The notes under the pieces are model-generated. The model did no database searches. It was not told the DNA's origin and saw only the letters and a list, made by a program, of their open reading frames with translations. From Gryganskiella cystojenkinii (taxonomy: Eukaryota > Mortierellomycota > Mortierellomycetes > Mortierellales > Mortierellaceae), in the NCBI GenBank assembly GCA_015852425.1, contig JAAAIG010000152.1, positions 16,733-56,945 on the forward strand: 40,213 bases of DNA, read 5' to 3'. This document shows positions 20,403-32,310 of this stretch, piece after piece. The first letter of the stretch is position 1, and the number at the start of each line of letters is the position of its first letter. A program made the position numbers and the translations under genes.

Positions 20403-23400
20403 CTACAACTGATCAACTCCGGACAAGATTCCCAGAACCCGGATCAACTCCTCTGGACTCGTCACATGCCAGTTCGCCAACGTCTTCTTGAGAGCATGTC
20501 CGATCGTGATCGAGAACGGTTGTGGTTTGCCCTCACAGCTCGGTGCTGGTGCTGTCGTTGCCGAGCTCGAAGCTGCAGTTGAGGCCTGAGACGAGCTCGA
20601 ACTGATCCCAGAGACAGGTGTCGACGTTCCTGATCCCGTCAATGAATTCGTTGAGCCACCGTTATGCCCCAAAATCGTTGTGACAGCCGAGGAAGGTCTT
20701 AGATGCGTTTCATCCTCCGGCATGATCCCGGAAACAACTACAGTCTCCTTATGAAGATGCGAATGTGGGATCAAAGGTGAGTGATGCTCCAACGAATGCA
20801 CCAGTGTCGCCTGCGCAATCTTGGCTGCTGTCTCTGCCACGAGCGCATCATTGTATGATTGGTCCCGGACCACACCGGTCTCGGACGAAGACGAAGTCCT
20901 TCTGCTACCACCGGTACCAGCACCACCGCTACCGCTCTGCTGTAGCTGCTTCTGTTGCTGCTGTTGCGTATTACTGACACCGGCCAGGGCTCTAAACATA
21001 TCCTCGTCCGTCTTGTCGTCGCCGGCGCACATCACAAACTCGACATCCGGATGTTGACCCAACAGACGCTTCACAATCTCGCCCTTATTCACGATCGTCG
21101 GTCGGACCTCCAGATTCTTCTTGCCAACCAAGATCTCGACGGGGAGCTTTGAAAGGACAGCATGCTCAAGATGGTTCTGACATTCCTTGGCTTGGAAAGC
21201 TCCGAATTCGGGATCCGCCATACGGTAGTGCCACGTCAATGAGGACCGCTTATGTTCGATGAACGAGCCTATTGTAGGTCCAAAGTAACAAATTAAGCGG
21301 GAGATTAATATGATAGCTCGGATGGTACACTATAACTTTCGAAATGGAGCAAAAATTGTTTACCTTGAGTACGCTCCGTGTAATAGGTAAAGATTTCGAT
21401 CACATCATTCTTCCATCCCATATCCAAGGATTCTGTAAGATTGGTCCATTTCTTGCTCCCAGGTTGTCTCATGAAGCACCCATGTTCGGCACTGAATCCT
21501 AAGTTCTCGATGTGACCCAGCCAATCCTCCAGAACCTGTTGATCTCGTCCTGAAATCACCCAGACCACGTTCTGAGGATCACTACAGAGTGCCGCCAGGG
21601 CTTTCAGCATGTGTTCCTGTGGGACAGCAGCTCCGGGCGTCTTGCGAATCGGCGTCAGTGTACCGTCGTAGTCAAACATGAGAAGACGTTTCTTGGATTT
21701 CTTGTACTGCTCACTGATGACTCCGAAATCCAGATAGGGTGTAGGTGTGGATTGATCCCAAGTGCCGACGTTCAAAGTCAGTTCGGAGATAAAATTCTTT
21801 GCCCAGAATTGTGCCGTGTGTCCCATGACATGATTGAGAAGTTGCTGTAACAGAGGAGAAACATAAAAACCCCGAGGAACTTGAGTTAGTCATCCCGTTC
21901 ATTCGAGATCCAGTACAAATTATCCACATTGTAAGACAAAAAGAAGAATTTACCTGGTGACGCGCTAACTTATCCTCCTCGCTGAGATGAAGAGCATCAT
22001 AGATGACTCTAGCTACACCCTGGTAATCCCAAGGGTTGACCATCATCGCGCCCCCAAGACTTCCCGCCGTGCCCGTAAACTCACTCAGGATCAGAGGGCC
22101 ATGGTTCTCGGACTGACACATAATATACTCGAGCGAGGTTGTGTTCATCCCGTCCCTCACAGACGTGATCAGCCCGATGTCTGCGACCGACAACAACGCA
22201 TAGTACTCGTCCCTGTCAATATGTTGGTGATAATGATGTACAGGAGTAAAATTGAGCGATCCATAGGTTCCGTTGATATGCGCCACCAACTCTGCAATCT
22301 TGGCTTCCAATTTTGGGTTTTCGACAAGAGGCGGGGACGTGACCTGGATCAAGACAACCTCGCCTTGCATATCAGGGTAATCGTTCAGGAATTTTTCAAA
22401 CGCCTGCAGCTTTTGTTGAACACCCTTGACGAGATCCAGTTTATCACGACCGACAATGATCCGTTTGCCCTTGTAGGTCTTGCGGATCGCGTCCATCTTG
22501 GGGAGGACACCAGGGGCCTTGCGTTGACGTTCAACACGCTCGGCATCAATTCCGATTGGGAAGGTCCCGACCCAGACTGTGGACCCCATCGCGTCCACGC
22601 CTCTGGGTGTCGACTCGTACCCATTCACGCGTGTACAGCTACTGATAAAGTGTCTGGCATAAGAGTAGGTCTAAATGTTGTCAAGAGAATGAAATTTGTC
22701 TATGGGGGTTAGAGTCGGGTGATTTACATCCTTGGAGAGGACTCGTTCTTGTGTGGATCGGTATGAGGGCTCACTTGCCTGGAATCCAATTTGGTTTGCA
22801 CCTAAAAGTCCGTTCAAGATCTCAACGCGTTCTAGTTTTCGAAGAAACAAAGCATAATGGGTAAACAGTGCGTGAGAAAAATGCAGAATTCCCAGTATAT
22901 CTTTTCAACATTGTAACCAAAAACGTGTGATTATTCCTTGGTGTGGGCGTGAATCTGCGATTGTGGAAATTGCTGCCCAAATGTGGTTATCAGGGTATTC
23001 TCAGGGACAACCTCTCTCTCCCCCCTTTTTTGGTTTCTGTCCAGCTGTCTCTTTTTTACACTGCCCTGGATCAAATGACTTACTTGGCAGACAACGAAAG
23101 ATCTCTGAGGAAGGCCAGGGTGCATGGATAAAAACACTGATGGCCGCACTTGGTAGTTTTTGGCGAAGCATGTGTGGTACCAACAGGAGGTGGTAATCGT
23201 GGATCCAGACTGTTTTTTTTTGTTTCGGCCATACACAGAGGAAAGGGTAGTCAGTACATGCAATTTATCAAAAGGGAGAGACAGATAGAGAGAGAAAGCC
23301 AACTCACCAATATCACCCGTCTGGTACTGCTCCACGATTGCATCTGCGAACTGCTGGTTCACAAAGACATAGTCGTCCCAATTCTTCTTTTCGATACGAC

Positions 23401-24312
23401 CATCCGTCGCCTCATCCCAGAGGATGTAGTGGAACAAGGGCCACAGCACTATCAAAAAAAGACATGAGGCGTGATCAAAAAAAGCAAATTTCGTGAGTCA
23501 ATTTCTGGTCACAGTCACCCCGAATTTAAGCTAAAGCCACCTCTATGCCTGAGCCATTTTTTCATTTCCATGTGCGTGATTGCGCATTAAAACAAACAAG
23601 AAAGCATAAACAAAAAACAAAACCACAACATACCAGACTTGCAATAACCTTCGTAGTGCCCAGCAGCACGAGTGTCATCCACAAAGATCGGGACAACCTT
23701 TTCCTTCTTCCAAAGCTGCTGCGTCAACCCCGACTTTTGGGTCTCGGACAGGTTCTTGCACGGGAACACGTACCCATCCTGATCCGCCAATTCTCCAACC
23801 CAACCGATCTGGATCGTTTCCAAGTCGTTCTCCAAGGACTTGATCCCGGAATACAGAGCTGAATGACCTCGACGTGGATCCAGCATATATTCCGTGGTCA
23901 CGGTCCGTTCCATGGGCGATCCGGATGCACTCGAGGATTCAGAATAAGGGTGACTATGATGTGACGCTGCAACAGAAGCGAGTTGACGGGGTGTTTGGAT
24001 ATAAGACGATCTCCGGTTGATGGGGGGCGAGACGGAACTCGATGATCCGCTTGTTCCTGTGCTGGCGGTTGCGATCCCTGCTGCTGCTGCACCAAAGGAA
24101 GGAGCGCCGGCTCCGTTCAGGGGACGATCGATCAAGGTGCAAGCATAGGGGATCTGATGCGTGACATTGATCAGTCTGGGTTTCTCACTCAGGACGATCT
24201 GGGCGGTCTCTGCGAGTTCTGTCAAGGGTACTGTCCGATGGTTGATACTGCTGAGTGAGTGTGTCGACGAGGACGAGTGGAGTGGGGTTGGCTGTGGGTG
24301 TTCGGATGCCAT
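20403..24312 (-). CDS. TPS2: Trehalose-6-phosphate phosphatase, Tps2 type
   Basis: Seven exons (24312-23634, 23448-23308, 23209-23084, 22831-22779, 22670-21954, 21844-21364, 21268-20403) in consistent phase encode 1020 aa. The enzyme dephosphorylates trehalose-6-phosphate, the last step of trehalose synthesis, in the cytosolic TPS complex. The N-terminal GT20-like domain has WIHDYHLLL (about 275-283), HAPWPSSE, GRDKLDLVKG, TSVRDGMN and ILSEFTG. HAPWPS is the Tps2 form, unlike HxPFPS of active synthases, and the N-terminal RLPV-type substrate loop of synthases is absent, so this domain is probably structural. The C-terminal HAD phosphatase has DYDGTLTP (nucleophile Asp about 630), ISGRDQ, LTWHYR and GDDKTDEDMF (about 815-824). 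A low-complexity Q/S/T-rich insertion (about 831-975) precedes the final helices (HALKKTLANWHVTSPEEL). Intron 4 is GC-AG. Confidence 0.93.
22671..22778 (-). other. GC-AG intron in TPS2
   Basis: The 108-bp intron begins gcaagt after CAG and ends ttag. Using this GC donor joins IGFQ to TYSYARHF, the uninterrupted family sequence, in phase 0. A downstream GT donor (after TCCAAGGAT, about 22727) is also phase 0 and would insert 17 residues (ASEPSYRSTQERVLSKD) into the conserved core. The GC site matches the strong AG|GCAAGT consensus. Confidence 0.75.
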
Positions 24313-25109
24313 GAAGTCAACGATGGTGGCTGCTGGTGGGAAAAGAGGTAGCGATAGTTCAAGGAGAAAGGGAGGAAGGGCAAGGGGGCCAAGGGTCAGG
24401 TGGTAAGAGACACAAAAAGTGGGGTGCTGGAAGATTGAATGAGAGAAAGAAAGAAATAATGCGATCGCGCAGGCAGGTAAAAAGGCGGTCTTCTTTTTTC
24501 GGGAACAATGTAGAGATCAGTCGAATTGCCCACAATTGTGATTTCTGTTTTGAGAAATGAAAGATTGAGTTCCTGTGAATAGGGAAGGAATGAAAATAAC
24601 GTGAGCAGCTGAACAAATCAGATTAATTAACGTGGAATGAAAATGAAAGAAGAGATGGTTGCGATGAATGAATTGTTGAAAAAAGAAAAGAGCGATAAAG
24701 AAGGAACCGTCCCCATCACAAAAAAAAAAAAAAAAAAGGATTCCTCCTATCGCACGCGCGTGCTTATCTTTAACTATTTTCACTCTCTCGCTGCATTATC
24801 TTTTCTAGTAAGTTTACAAAATAAATAAATTGTTGATCGGCGACGTCTGTGTCCATTTCTTGACAAGCAACCTCACAGAACAGTCAGATAGACACATGGT
24901 TCTGCACAGCATCGCTGCCCTCCAGTGACGCACTCTGTTACACACACTCACACACTCACACTTTCTCTCTCTCTCTCACACACACACACATACACACTCA
25001 TCCATACCAACGGGATAGATAATGTCCCCATCATAATCGGCGTTTGTTTGTTTCATCAATGTGTTCATCTTATTCATCCGCGTGTGGTAGAACAATCCTA
25101 CTTTTTCAT
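24313..25109. promoter_or_regulatory. TPS2 upstream region and eIF3L 3' flank
   Basis: The left part is the TPS2 promoter and leader. The right part is the 3' flank of eIF3L. It contains an 18-base A run (about 24720-24737) and a mixed CA/CT array (24940-25000). No STRE cluster or other named site was convincingly recognised. No gene is seen. Confidence 0.5.
24940..25000. repeat. CA/CT microsatellite
   Basis: Cacacactcacacactcac, then a CT run, then a CA run, located 110-170 bp past the eIF3L stop. Confidence 0.85.
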
Positions 25110-27223
25110 TTATGCCTTGGTGCTCAATTCGAGTCCACCGAGGATATCTTGGAACTTGTTGATGTTTCGCAAGAACCAATCTCCATAACGACGACCGACC
25201 TTGGCCTCAGAGACATGGATCATATCCTCTCTCAGACAGAAATCCAAATCCGAAGTACCTTGGTACTCGCCCTCCAAAAGTGTTCCCTCAACCCACTTGA
25301 TCTGACGGCTCCGGATCTTGGCCATCATCAACAAAGTACGCAGCTGCTCAGGATCCATCTCGAGGAACGAGGCCAACTTTGCGTTACCCATCGTAGTATA
25401 TAACTTGAGGTAAGAACGCAGGGTTGGTAACAAGAGCGAATGCCGGACCTCGGCCAAAAAGATCTTCGTATAATGTTGAACAGGATCCAAGACCGTGTGG
25501 TTCATGACCTCGGGATCATCCAGATTAGGTCCGTTGGGCGAAATAAACTTTGGGCACGCGAAATGGAACAACTCCTCAAAGACAGGCATGGCTTCCTCGG
25601 GCTTGGCCAGTTTGTTGGACTGCTCTGCATACTTTTCTCGGAGTTGTGAGTGAATGTTCTCGTCCAAACGGGTCGGGCACAAGGTCACACAGAGGGTCAA
25701 GAGTGCGTACATCTGCTCGCCCTTCTTGTTGATCGGGTCGTGTTGGATTGAGCGTGCGTGATATTGTTTTGTCCGGTTGATGAACACCAAAATGTGGGAG
25801 AAGGCCTTGATCGCATCAGCATAACGACGCATCATCATGTATGCGAATCCGACATAGTAGTAGGTCGTGACATGGCAAGCCGTCACACGGGCAAAAAGAG
25901 CTTGCTTCTTGTTCAACTCGATATTGTCCATCATCTTGAGCGCCAGAGTGAAATCGCCCAACAGACAGTGGACACGGAGTAATCCGACGATCGAAAAATA
26001 TCCCAACATCTTGTAAAGAGGACGGGAACCGTACTCTCCAGCGGCCTCAACCATATCACCACCGTTCTTGGAGACCAAAAGCTGCTCCGTAATACGAGAC
26101 TTTTGGATCAAAGAATAAAGGACGTTCAAGACACTGTAGCAGCTCCAAATCTGCGAATTGTCGCGGAGGAAGGCGAGCTCTTCCTCAGACTTGTTCTTGA
26201 TGCGGTTACGGTAGTTGCAAAAAGACTGAAACTGGTAGATGAATTCGTCAATGATATCCCACAACCACTGGTTAGGCAACTCCAATGAGACTGGCCCTTC
26301 TGAATCTAATTTTTGCAAGGAGTCCACACACGGTTAAAAATAATCGAATATAGCCATGACGCGAGCAAGTTTTCATCCTGTAGGTGACTTACTGAGGATA
26401 TAGTTGAAAAGGTCACAGTAGTTCTCATAAGAGTGGAAGCGGTGCTCAATGGTGGGGGTGAGGCGAGAGTAGATGTGACGGTAGAACAACTCGCGGTACA
26501 GAGTCAAAAAGACTTGATCTGCAAATAAAGAGCAGGGTCGCAATCTGTTAGTCCGCGTGTAAGGTAACCGTAAAAACAGTCGCCCTAAATCAACCCAGTC
26601 TCTTACCATCGTTAACAAGAGCAGAGATAGCCTCGGGTTCGGGCCAGGACTCCTTGGCATAGAACTTCTCGGTCAACTTATTGAATGAGTGTTCGTAGAT
26701 CGCGTGCAACTCGTGCACGTTGTTCTCCGTAACGTTGCGGTGAAAGTACAAGATAAAGTTCTTGACCACCTCAGGAATCTCAATCTCCTGGTACTGCTGC
26801 GAGGTATGGTCTAAAGCAGCGAGCCAGAGAAGGTATCGGTCAGTATGAATTCGAAATGTCCGAGAGAGCCTTGTCTACTGAGGCAAAGCCGGCTGGTAAA
26901 AATGAATGCTCTCTTGTCATGGGTTCAAATCCTCAAGCGTTTCAGTCCCTGACATGTCACTTTCTTCGTGTGGGTGAGTTCCTGGCGAAGGTCCTTGTTC
27001 AAGCCCCAATGTCCATAAATGTCACCAAGGTTCTGCCTCTTCCTGCTCTGCTTGTAATGCCACCATTTTTTTTTTTTTTTTTTGATCAAGCTGAGAAAGA
27101 TATAAGAGGTGAGTTCATACCAGCAGCCAAGAGTTCCTCATCAAGGCCATCATCCTGCACAGGGTAGGCACTGACAACCAGATCGACCTCAGAGGCAATG
27201 TCGATATCCTCCTCGTAGTTCAT
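25110..27223 (-). CDS. Eukaryotic translation initiation factor 3 subunit L
   Basis: Four exons (27223-27121, 26810-26607, 26518-26393, 26305-25110), each junction phase 1, encode 542 aa, close to the metazoan protein (about 560). eIF3L is a PCI-domain subunit of eIF3, which binds the 40S ribosome in the cytoplasm. Diagnostic stretches are [20 protein letters not shown], the helical-repeat middle ([40 protein letters not shown]) and a C-terminal PCI half ([19 protein letters not shown]). The N-terminus is short and acidic ([15 protein letters not shown]). S. cerevisiae lacks this subunit, so its presence agrees with a filamentous or early-diverging fungus. Intron 1 (310 bp) contains an 18-base T run (27066-27083). 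Only 110 bp separate the ATG from the kinase stop upstream. Confidence 0.95.
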
Positions 27224-27333
27224 GATGTATAAACAGTGATGGGAAGTGTGAGGAGTGGGCTGAAAGCACGTTCCCTGTCCAACATGCTCCCAAAAAAAGG
27301 TTGTGACGTCACTTTAATTTTTTGGTGGCGCAA

Positions 27334-30300
27334 TTAATTCACCTCCGAGTTGTGTTTAAGCTTTTTCCGCTTGGGAAGTGTATCTTTGTCTACCAGGCGG
27401 AAATGGTACCCAATACGGTGTTTCTCTTCATGATTGTCCGCCTTCATGTTCACGAGGTGAATGATATCCTTATCCCGGAGCTGAAGACGTCCCTCAAACG
27501 GCACTTCGTTCACCAAGGTTTCGTGGGTAGGGCTCATGTTCTCTAGATAAGCCTTGCGCTCCATAGATGACCACTCCAGAATGCAGTGCACACGGCTAAC
27601 CCATGTGTTACTTACTACGATATCATTCGCTAAAGGACACGACAGCGCCGAGTCGAATAAAACACGAAAAATTACGGTCAGTAGAATAATCAACGTAACC
27701 CCTCCTTCAATCTACCAATAGATAGTTTTCTCATAATTGAATATTAGATGTGAACGAACAAAACGATGGAACATACCGATTTTATCTCGGCCAATCGAAA
27801 TCCTATGCTCTTGCAATTCCTCCTTCTTCTGGGTCAAGGGATTGAGGGGCATTAAAACTCCCCAAGTTGGTTTATCGTCCCAAATCAGTCGCGGCTCTTT
27901 GTCCTTCAATTCGCCCCTGTTTTTGAACTTATGCTCCCTGTAGATTCGAAGAGTCGTTTCCTCAATCGTCGGCGGGGCGACACCATGTAGCGTCACCTGA
28001 TACTTCAAACATGAACCACACCCTGTGTTTTCTTTTCAAAGCAAAGTTTTTTGGGGGTGCGTTAGGTCGTTTCTTGTTACGCGATTACAAGGTCGCTAGA
28101 AACCCCATATATATATATATATATAAAGTAGATTGATATTACTCACGCTTACTTGGCCTTGACTTGTGCAATGGGCATACAACAAACTGGAGCTCATCTC
28201 CTGTAAATAATTGGCCGGCACGTTGCTTTCCAAGTATTAGATTGTTGACATATGTCCCATTGTTGCTAAAACGAGAATAGAACGAAAATCATTAGCTTTT
28301 CCATCAGTACACGAGTAACTGTATATGATCAGCATCAGATAGATTGTGAAAAACAGTAAAGACACCTCTCGTACCTGATATCCGAGACCATGACTACGCC
28401 ATTTGCATCGCGCTCAATATAGCAATGCTTCGTGCTGATGCCTCGGTGGGATCCTAATACGACATCAAGTTCGAGCTCGAGTTCTACCAGACGGGCAAAC
28501 AGAGATGAGTCGCAAGAAAAAAAGAACCCCGAAAAAAAAATGTTAGCATCAGAGACGACTGAGGAACGAACGAACGAACGTATATTAGCTCCAATAACTC
28601 GTAAAGTTTGGATTGTAACCGCTCGCCTTACTTTCTATGTTCTTCCGCCCAAAACAAGTTACATCCTTGCTCAACTCGATATGTCGGGGACCATCCAGCA
28701 TGGATCCTGGAACTACTGTCAGCTCGCCCCAGGGCTCTGCTGGTGCATCGGCACTTGTACTGCCAATCCCGCTCAAGCTATCGTCCGACTTCAAAATTCT
28801 TGTCGAGCTGCCTTCGATATTCTATTAAGAGTGATAAACGATGGTAAAAAAAAGAGAATAGTTAGAGAGACCATGAATCTAAACAATTAACGATACACCA
28901 GTGCAATAAAGCATTCTTGATCCTACGTCAAAACTCTCAAGTACTTCGTCAAGAATCCGCATCCAATCGAATCGAAGGATCTGGTCGATACGTGCACGCC
29001 TTGAGGGATCTACCGTGAGCATGGACTCTAAAAGTTCTTTGGCTGTTTTCGAGAAAAATGAGGTGTTTGTTATGTGTGCTCGACTGATATAAACACCGGC
29101 GCCATCAATTTCAGCTGTCGACCGACCATACTATGATGATGCTCATTACCTTGGGGACTCCTTTTGGACAAACGATCCACATGTGGTCTCCAGTCTCGAT
29201 TAAAGTACGATTGCTTCTTCCTTTCGGAGCCTCCCAAATTCTCCTCGATTGCGTCCTTCTCCTGGCTGACATCCTGGTACAGCTCGTCATCGAACGGATA
29301 TTTTCCGACCAGCCTAAAGTTCCGGAAAAAACACAGTGCACGCCGATGAGTATGATGTCCATAGCATTATAATCCCTGGTTCATAGAGTGACATTACAGT
29401 TGGCCTCACATTTTGAAAAGCACTACACCAAGGGACCAGATATCTGAATCGGCGAAGAAATGAGAGTTGAATTAGTTTCTTTTTGCAGTCAAGTCTTGCC
29501 GAAACAAAATAAAGGCAGCATGGTCGTAAAAGCACATACCAGCCGCTGCTCCGTATCCATTCCTTTCTTCGCCCAACTCCACTTCTGGAGCCATGTAGGG
29601 GAATGTTCCGCAATGGGTCGTCAGTACTGCCTTTCCATTCGAGAATCGTGCCAGCCCTATCCGTTTATTTTAAAAGGTGTTCAAAGAGTCAATCCAAGAA
29701 TTCTTTTCCATGTCAAACTCTGAACAACGACGATGACGCCTGTTTCAGTTTACCGAAATCGATCAGCGTGACTTTCAAGTTGTCGTCGACCATGATATTC
29801 TAAACGAAAGAAACAAAAATATAAAGTACGAGTCAGTTTTTGACAGCCTTTACTTTCGCACGAACCATGCGTAAAAGGTCATACCTCTGATTTGATGTCC
29901 CGATGAATGACACCCATGTTATGAAGATAAGCGACAGCCTCACAGAGTTGTTTGAAGATATGTCTGGAGTCTATTTCGGTCAAGTAATGGTTGTTGTTCC
30001 GTTCATACTCGATGAGGGTCGACCCTTCGGCAAGTTCCGTGACAATGTATATAAAGTTTTTGGTCAAGTGAACGTCGATAAAGTTGATAATGTTTGCCTG
30101 TAGTCAATTGGGGGATGGAATCGAGTTGCAATTCTGATTAGGCACATTAAATTCAAAAACAACAATAAAAGACGCGCCTCAATTGGGGAATTAGAGCGAG
30201 CATGTCACTTACATGGTGAACTGTTCTGACAATGCTGACCTCCATATCGATCGCTTCGCGTTCGTCTTGATTGAATGGCCTGCTGACCATGTCGATGACC

Positions 30301-30590
30301 TTGCAACAATATTTCGTGTCATTGTCCCCCACTCGCGTGGCGTGGAATACGTCTGCAAAATGACCACTTGCGAACGGCATAGCGGCGAGTTCAAACGTCC
30401 CAATGTTTCCAGTGATGATTCTCTCCATTTCAATGGGCTTGACTACTGTCGCCTTCTTTGTGGGAACGATGTTTAATTCCGAGGTTGACTTTGATGGGCG
30501 AAGACGATTCGGCCGGTCAGTTGATGCGGGAGGGTCCACAGCATCTTTGCCCCGTGGTGGTGGTGGTGGTGGTGATGGTGATGTCGCCAT
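27334..30590 (-). CDS. Ser/Thr kinase with two C-terminal FHA domains
   Basis: Twelve exons in consistent phase (30590-30213, 30097-29885, 29799-29754, 29656-29540, 29443-29410, 29313-29150, 29042-28927, 28821-28632, 28483-28375, 28265-28153, 28022-27777, 27629-27334) encode 673 aa. Residues 1-60 are Pro/Ser-rich. The kinase domain (about 62-345) has a Gly loop (FASGHFADV), Lys 97, Glu 117, HRDIKSEN (191-198), DFG (211-213), MAPE and DIWSLGVVLF. All catalytic residues are present, so it should be active; it looks like the CAMK/Chk2 group. FHA1 (about 386-490) has CFGRKN, SHRGISTKHC and NNGTYVNN. FHA2 (about 540-655) has SIGRDK and VSNTWVSRVHC. FHA domains bind phosphothreonine. Rad53 is FHA-kinase-FHA and Cds1/Chk2/Dun1 are FHA-kinase, so kinase-FHA-FHA is unusual. 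The donor of exon 7 (gtagga) is weak; if misplaced, a few linker residues change but not the domains. Confidence 0.85.
28107..28125. repeat. (AT)n microsatellite in kinase intron 10
   Basis: An uninterrupted AT repeat of nine to ten units inside the intron between the two FHA-coding regions. Likely polymorphic; no functional sign. Confidence 0.9.
30555..30580. repeat. (GGT)n coding repeat
   Basis: A trinucleotide repeat that, read on the minus strand, encodes the polyproline run near the kinase N-terminus (SPSPPPPPPRG). It is in frame, so length variation would only change the number of prolines. Confidence 0.85.
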
Positions 30591-31207
30591 TGGTATATTT
30601 GATGGCAAGAAAACAAAAGATGTCAACGAGTCTTATGACTATAGCAGTAAAAAGGATACAAAAAGAAAGAAAACGAAAAGTGTGTTATGGCACAGCAGAA
30701 ACAGTGATAAACAAGAAGCCCATCCGGTCATCGGAGAACAAATCAACAAAACTGCTGCGCTTTGCGATTGTTCGACAGAATTCGATTGGTCAATTGCGCT
30801 TGCAAGCTTTGGCTTTTTTTGTTGTTCTTCCCTCGACATCCTGTTTCCTGCAGGAACTACTCTGGCAAACATATTCAGGTGCCAAGTAAACGCGAGAAGT
30901 CGCGGAAAACAATCGTCCCACGGGGACAGCGGTAACGAGTCATGTCTCGTTGGAGAAGGAATGTCTCTCCCTTCAGATTTGTCTCATCTCTTTCACGCCT
31001 TTTTTTTTCTGTGTGTCTCTCTCTCACACTCCTCGTCGCTTTTTCTCTTTGTCCTTCCTCAGCAACGTATCTGTTGACTTCACTACTACCACCCATACCA
31101 TCTCTTTCAATCTCCCCCGTTTACCCTACACAACCTCACTTATCACCCCCTCTCCCTCCCTCCCTCTCTCCAATAATCCAGCGTCGACTGCGAAAACTAT
31201 TAATACC
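30591..31207. promoter_or_regulatory. Divergent promoter between the FHA kinase and the four-helix protein
   Basis: 617 bp between two divergent start codons. The right half is a pyrimidine-rich tract (about 30990-31190, long CT/TTC stretches on the plus strand) just before the plus-strand ATG, a typical leader or initiator composition in filamentous fungi. Plus-strand frames across it are not supported. Confidence 0.6.
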
Positions 31208-32139
31208 ATGGGCATGTTTGATGGATTTTTCGGGGTCATCGATCCTGCAACATTCGCGCCTATACTCGCCATCATCTATTTTGTTATTGGACTCGTCTTT
31301 ATGATATTATCCTTTGGTCGCTGTAAGTTTCGCTCAGTCTTCACTCGACCTTTTCGATTTCCCCCCGAAAGACGCAAGATAGATTCTTGATCCCCTCCAA
31401 GACCCAAAGAGGAAGAGAAGAGAAGAATAGGAGGCAAAAACAAAAGACTAAAAAATAGTCGTTTTTTGCGCAATCAGCGTCATGACACCATATGGAAGAC
31501 GTTGGAGTTGACTGAACCAAGTTTTTGTTAATAGGGATCATGCCTCACGCAGAAACAGATCTTGCCATCCCATGGGCCATTGTCTGTCTCCTGTTGATGG
31601 TCACTGGGGCTTATGGATACTGGGCTTGCATAAAGGTAAAGGATGAAACGATATGCAGTCGCCGCAAGAACCTATGGAAGACGGGTTCACCCTTTCTAGA
31701 ACCTAACGTCAACAAACCCCATCAAACCTCCCTCTCCTTTTTTTAGGGAAACACATGGCACCACCGCCAGTTCGTCTCGGCCTGCTGGGGTTTCATATTG
31801 ATGTTCCTTTGTTGGTCCATCGTCTACATCGCCGTCGAACTGCACCACATCGATAAAGTCAACACCGGATGTATGCGTCGGAATCCTAGCTGGGGTCTGG
31901 ACCGTTGTAACAGTCGGCGCAAGACCGCCGCTCTTGTTGCTATTATCCTTGTCACGATCGGCTTGATCCTTGGCATCTATTTCACACTGGTGTTGAGTCG
32001 ATGGGTCAGCAAGATCGAATGGGAAGAGCGTCTCGAGAACGAACGCAGACTCGAGGAATGGCGTAATGGTCATGGTGAGAACCCTCATATCAAGGAACAA
32101 TTCGAGATCGAAGGACGCGAGAGTGTCGAGAAGGTCTAA
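31208..32139 (+). CDS. Four-helix membrane protein, unknown family
   Basis: Three exons, 31208-31322, 31535-31635 and 31747-32139, encode 202 aa. Four hydrophobic segments: FAPILAIIYFVIGLVFMILS (about 15-35), IPWAIVCLLLMVTGAYGYW (about 50-70), FVSACWGFILMFLCWSIVYI (about 82-102) and ALVAIILVTIGLILGIYFTL (about 129-149). Both the short N-terminus and the charged C-terminal tail (EERLENERRLEEWRNGHG) should face the cytosol. The second loop has two Cys (GCMRRNPSWGLDRC) that could pair. The layout recalls MARVEL or PalI-like proteins, but no diagnostic motif is visible. AATAAA at 32265-32270 is a plausible poly(A) signal. Exon phases and helix integrity support the model. Confidence 0.8.
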
Positions 32140-32264
32140 AAAGTAAAGAGACAACCCTCTGGCAGGAACATATTGCCCTTTTGACAACCCAAGTTCTTTT
32201 CGCCTTTTGAAGTTTTTTTTTTTGTCTTTTACTATTTATTACCATTTCTTTAATGCTTCAATTT

Positions 32265-32270
32265 AATAAA
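32265..32270 (+). terminator. Poly(A) signal AATAAA
   Basis: Canonical hexamer 126 bp past the stop of the four-helix protein gene and 41 bp before the convergent F-box gene stop. Confidence 0.5.
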
Positions 32271-32310
32271 GCAAAACACAACAGCATGTGCTCTTTTCCC
32301 GGTATATAAA

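Noticed and set aside
22727..22778. Extension of TPS2 exon 4 to a GT donor
   Set aside because: It would insert 17 residues into an otherwise continuous conserved core. Kept as an alternative-splicing finding, not as the main model.
20403..24312. Bifunctional active T6P synthase/phosphatase
   Set aside because: HAPWPS and the absent RLPV-type loop match the Tps2 class, whose GT20-like domain is not regarded as an active synthase.
26925..26945. gggttcaaatcc in eIF3L intron 1, resembling a tRNA T-arm
   Set aside because: Stem bases do not pair and no D-arm or anticodon arm lies upstream.
30403..31077. Plus-strand frame of 224 codons across the kinase start and divergent promoter
   Set aside because: It overlaps antisense to the kinase exon 1 and continues into pyrimidine-rich leader DNA; composition is not protein-like.
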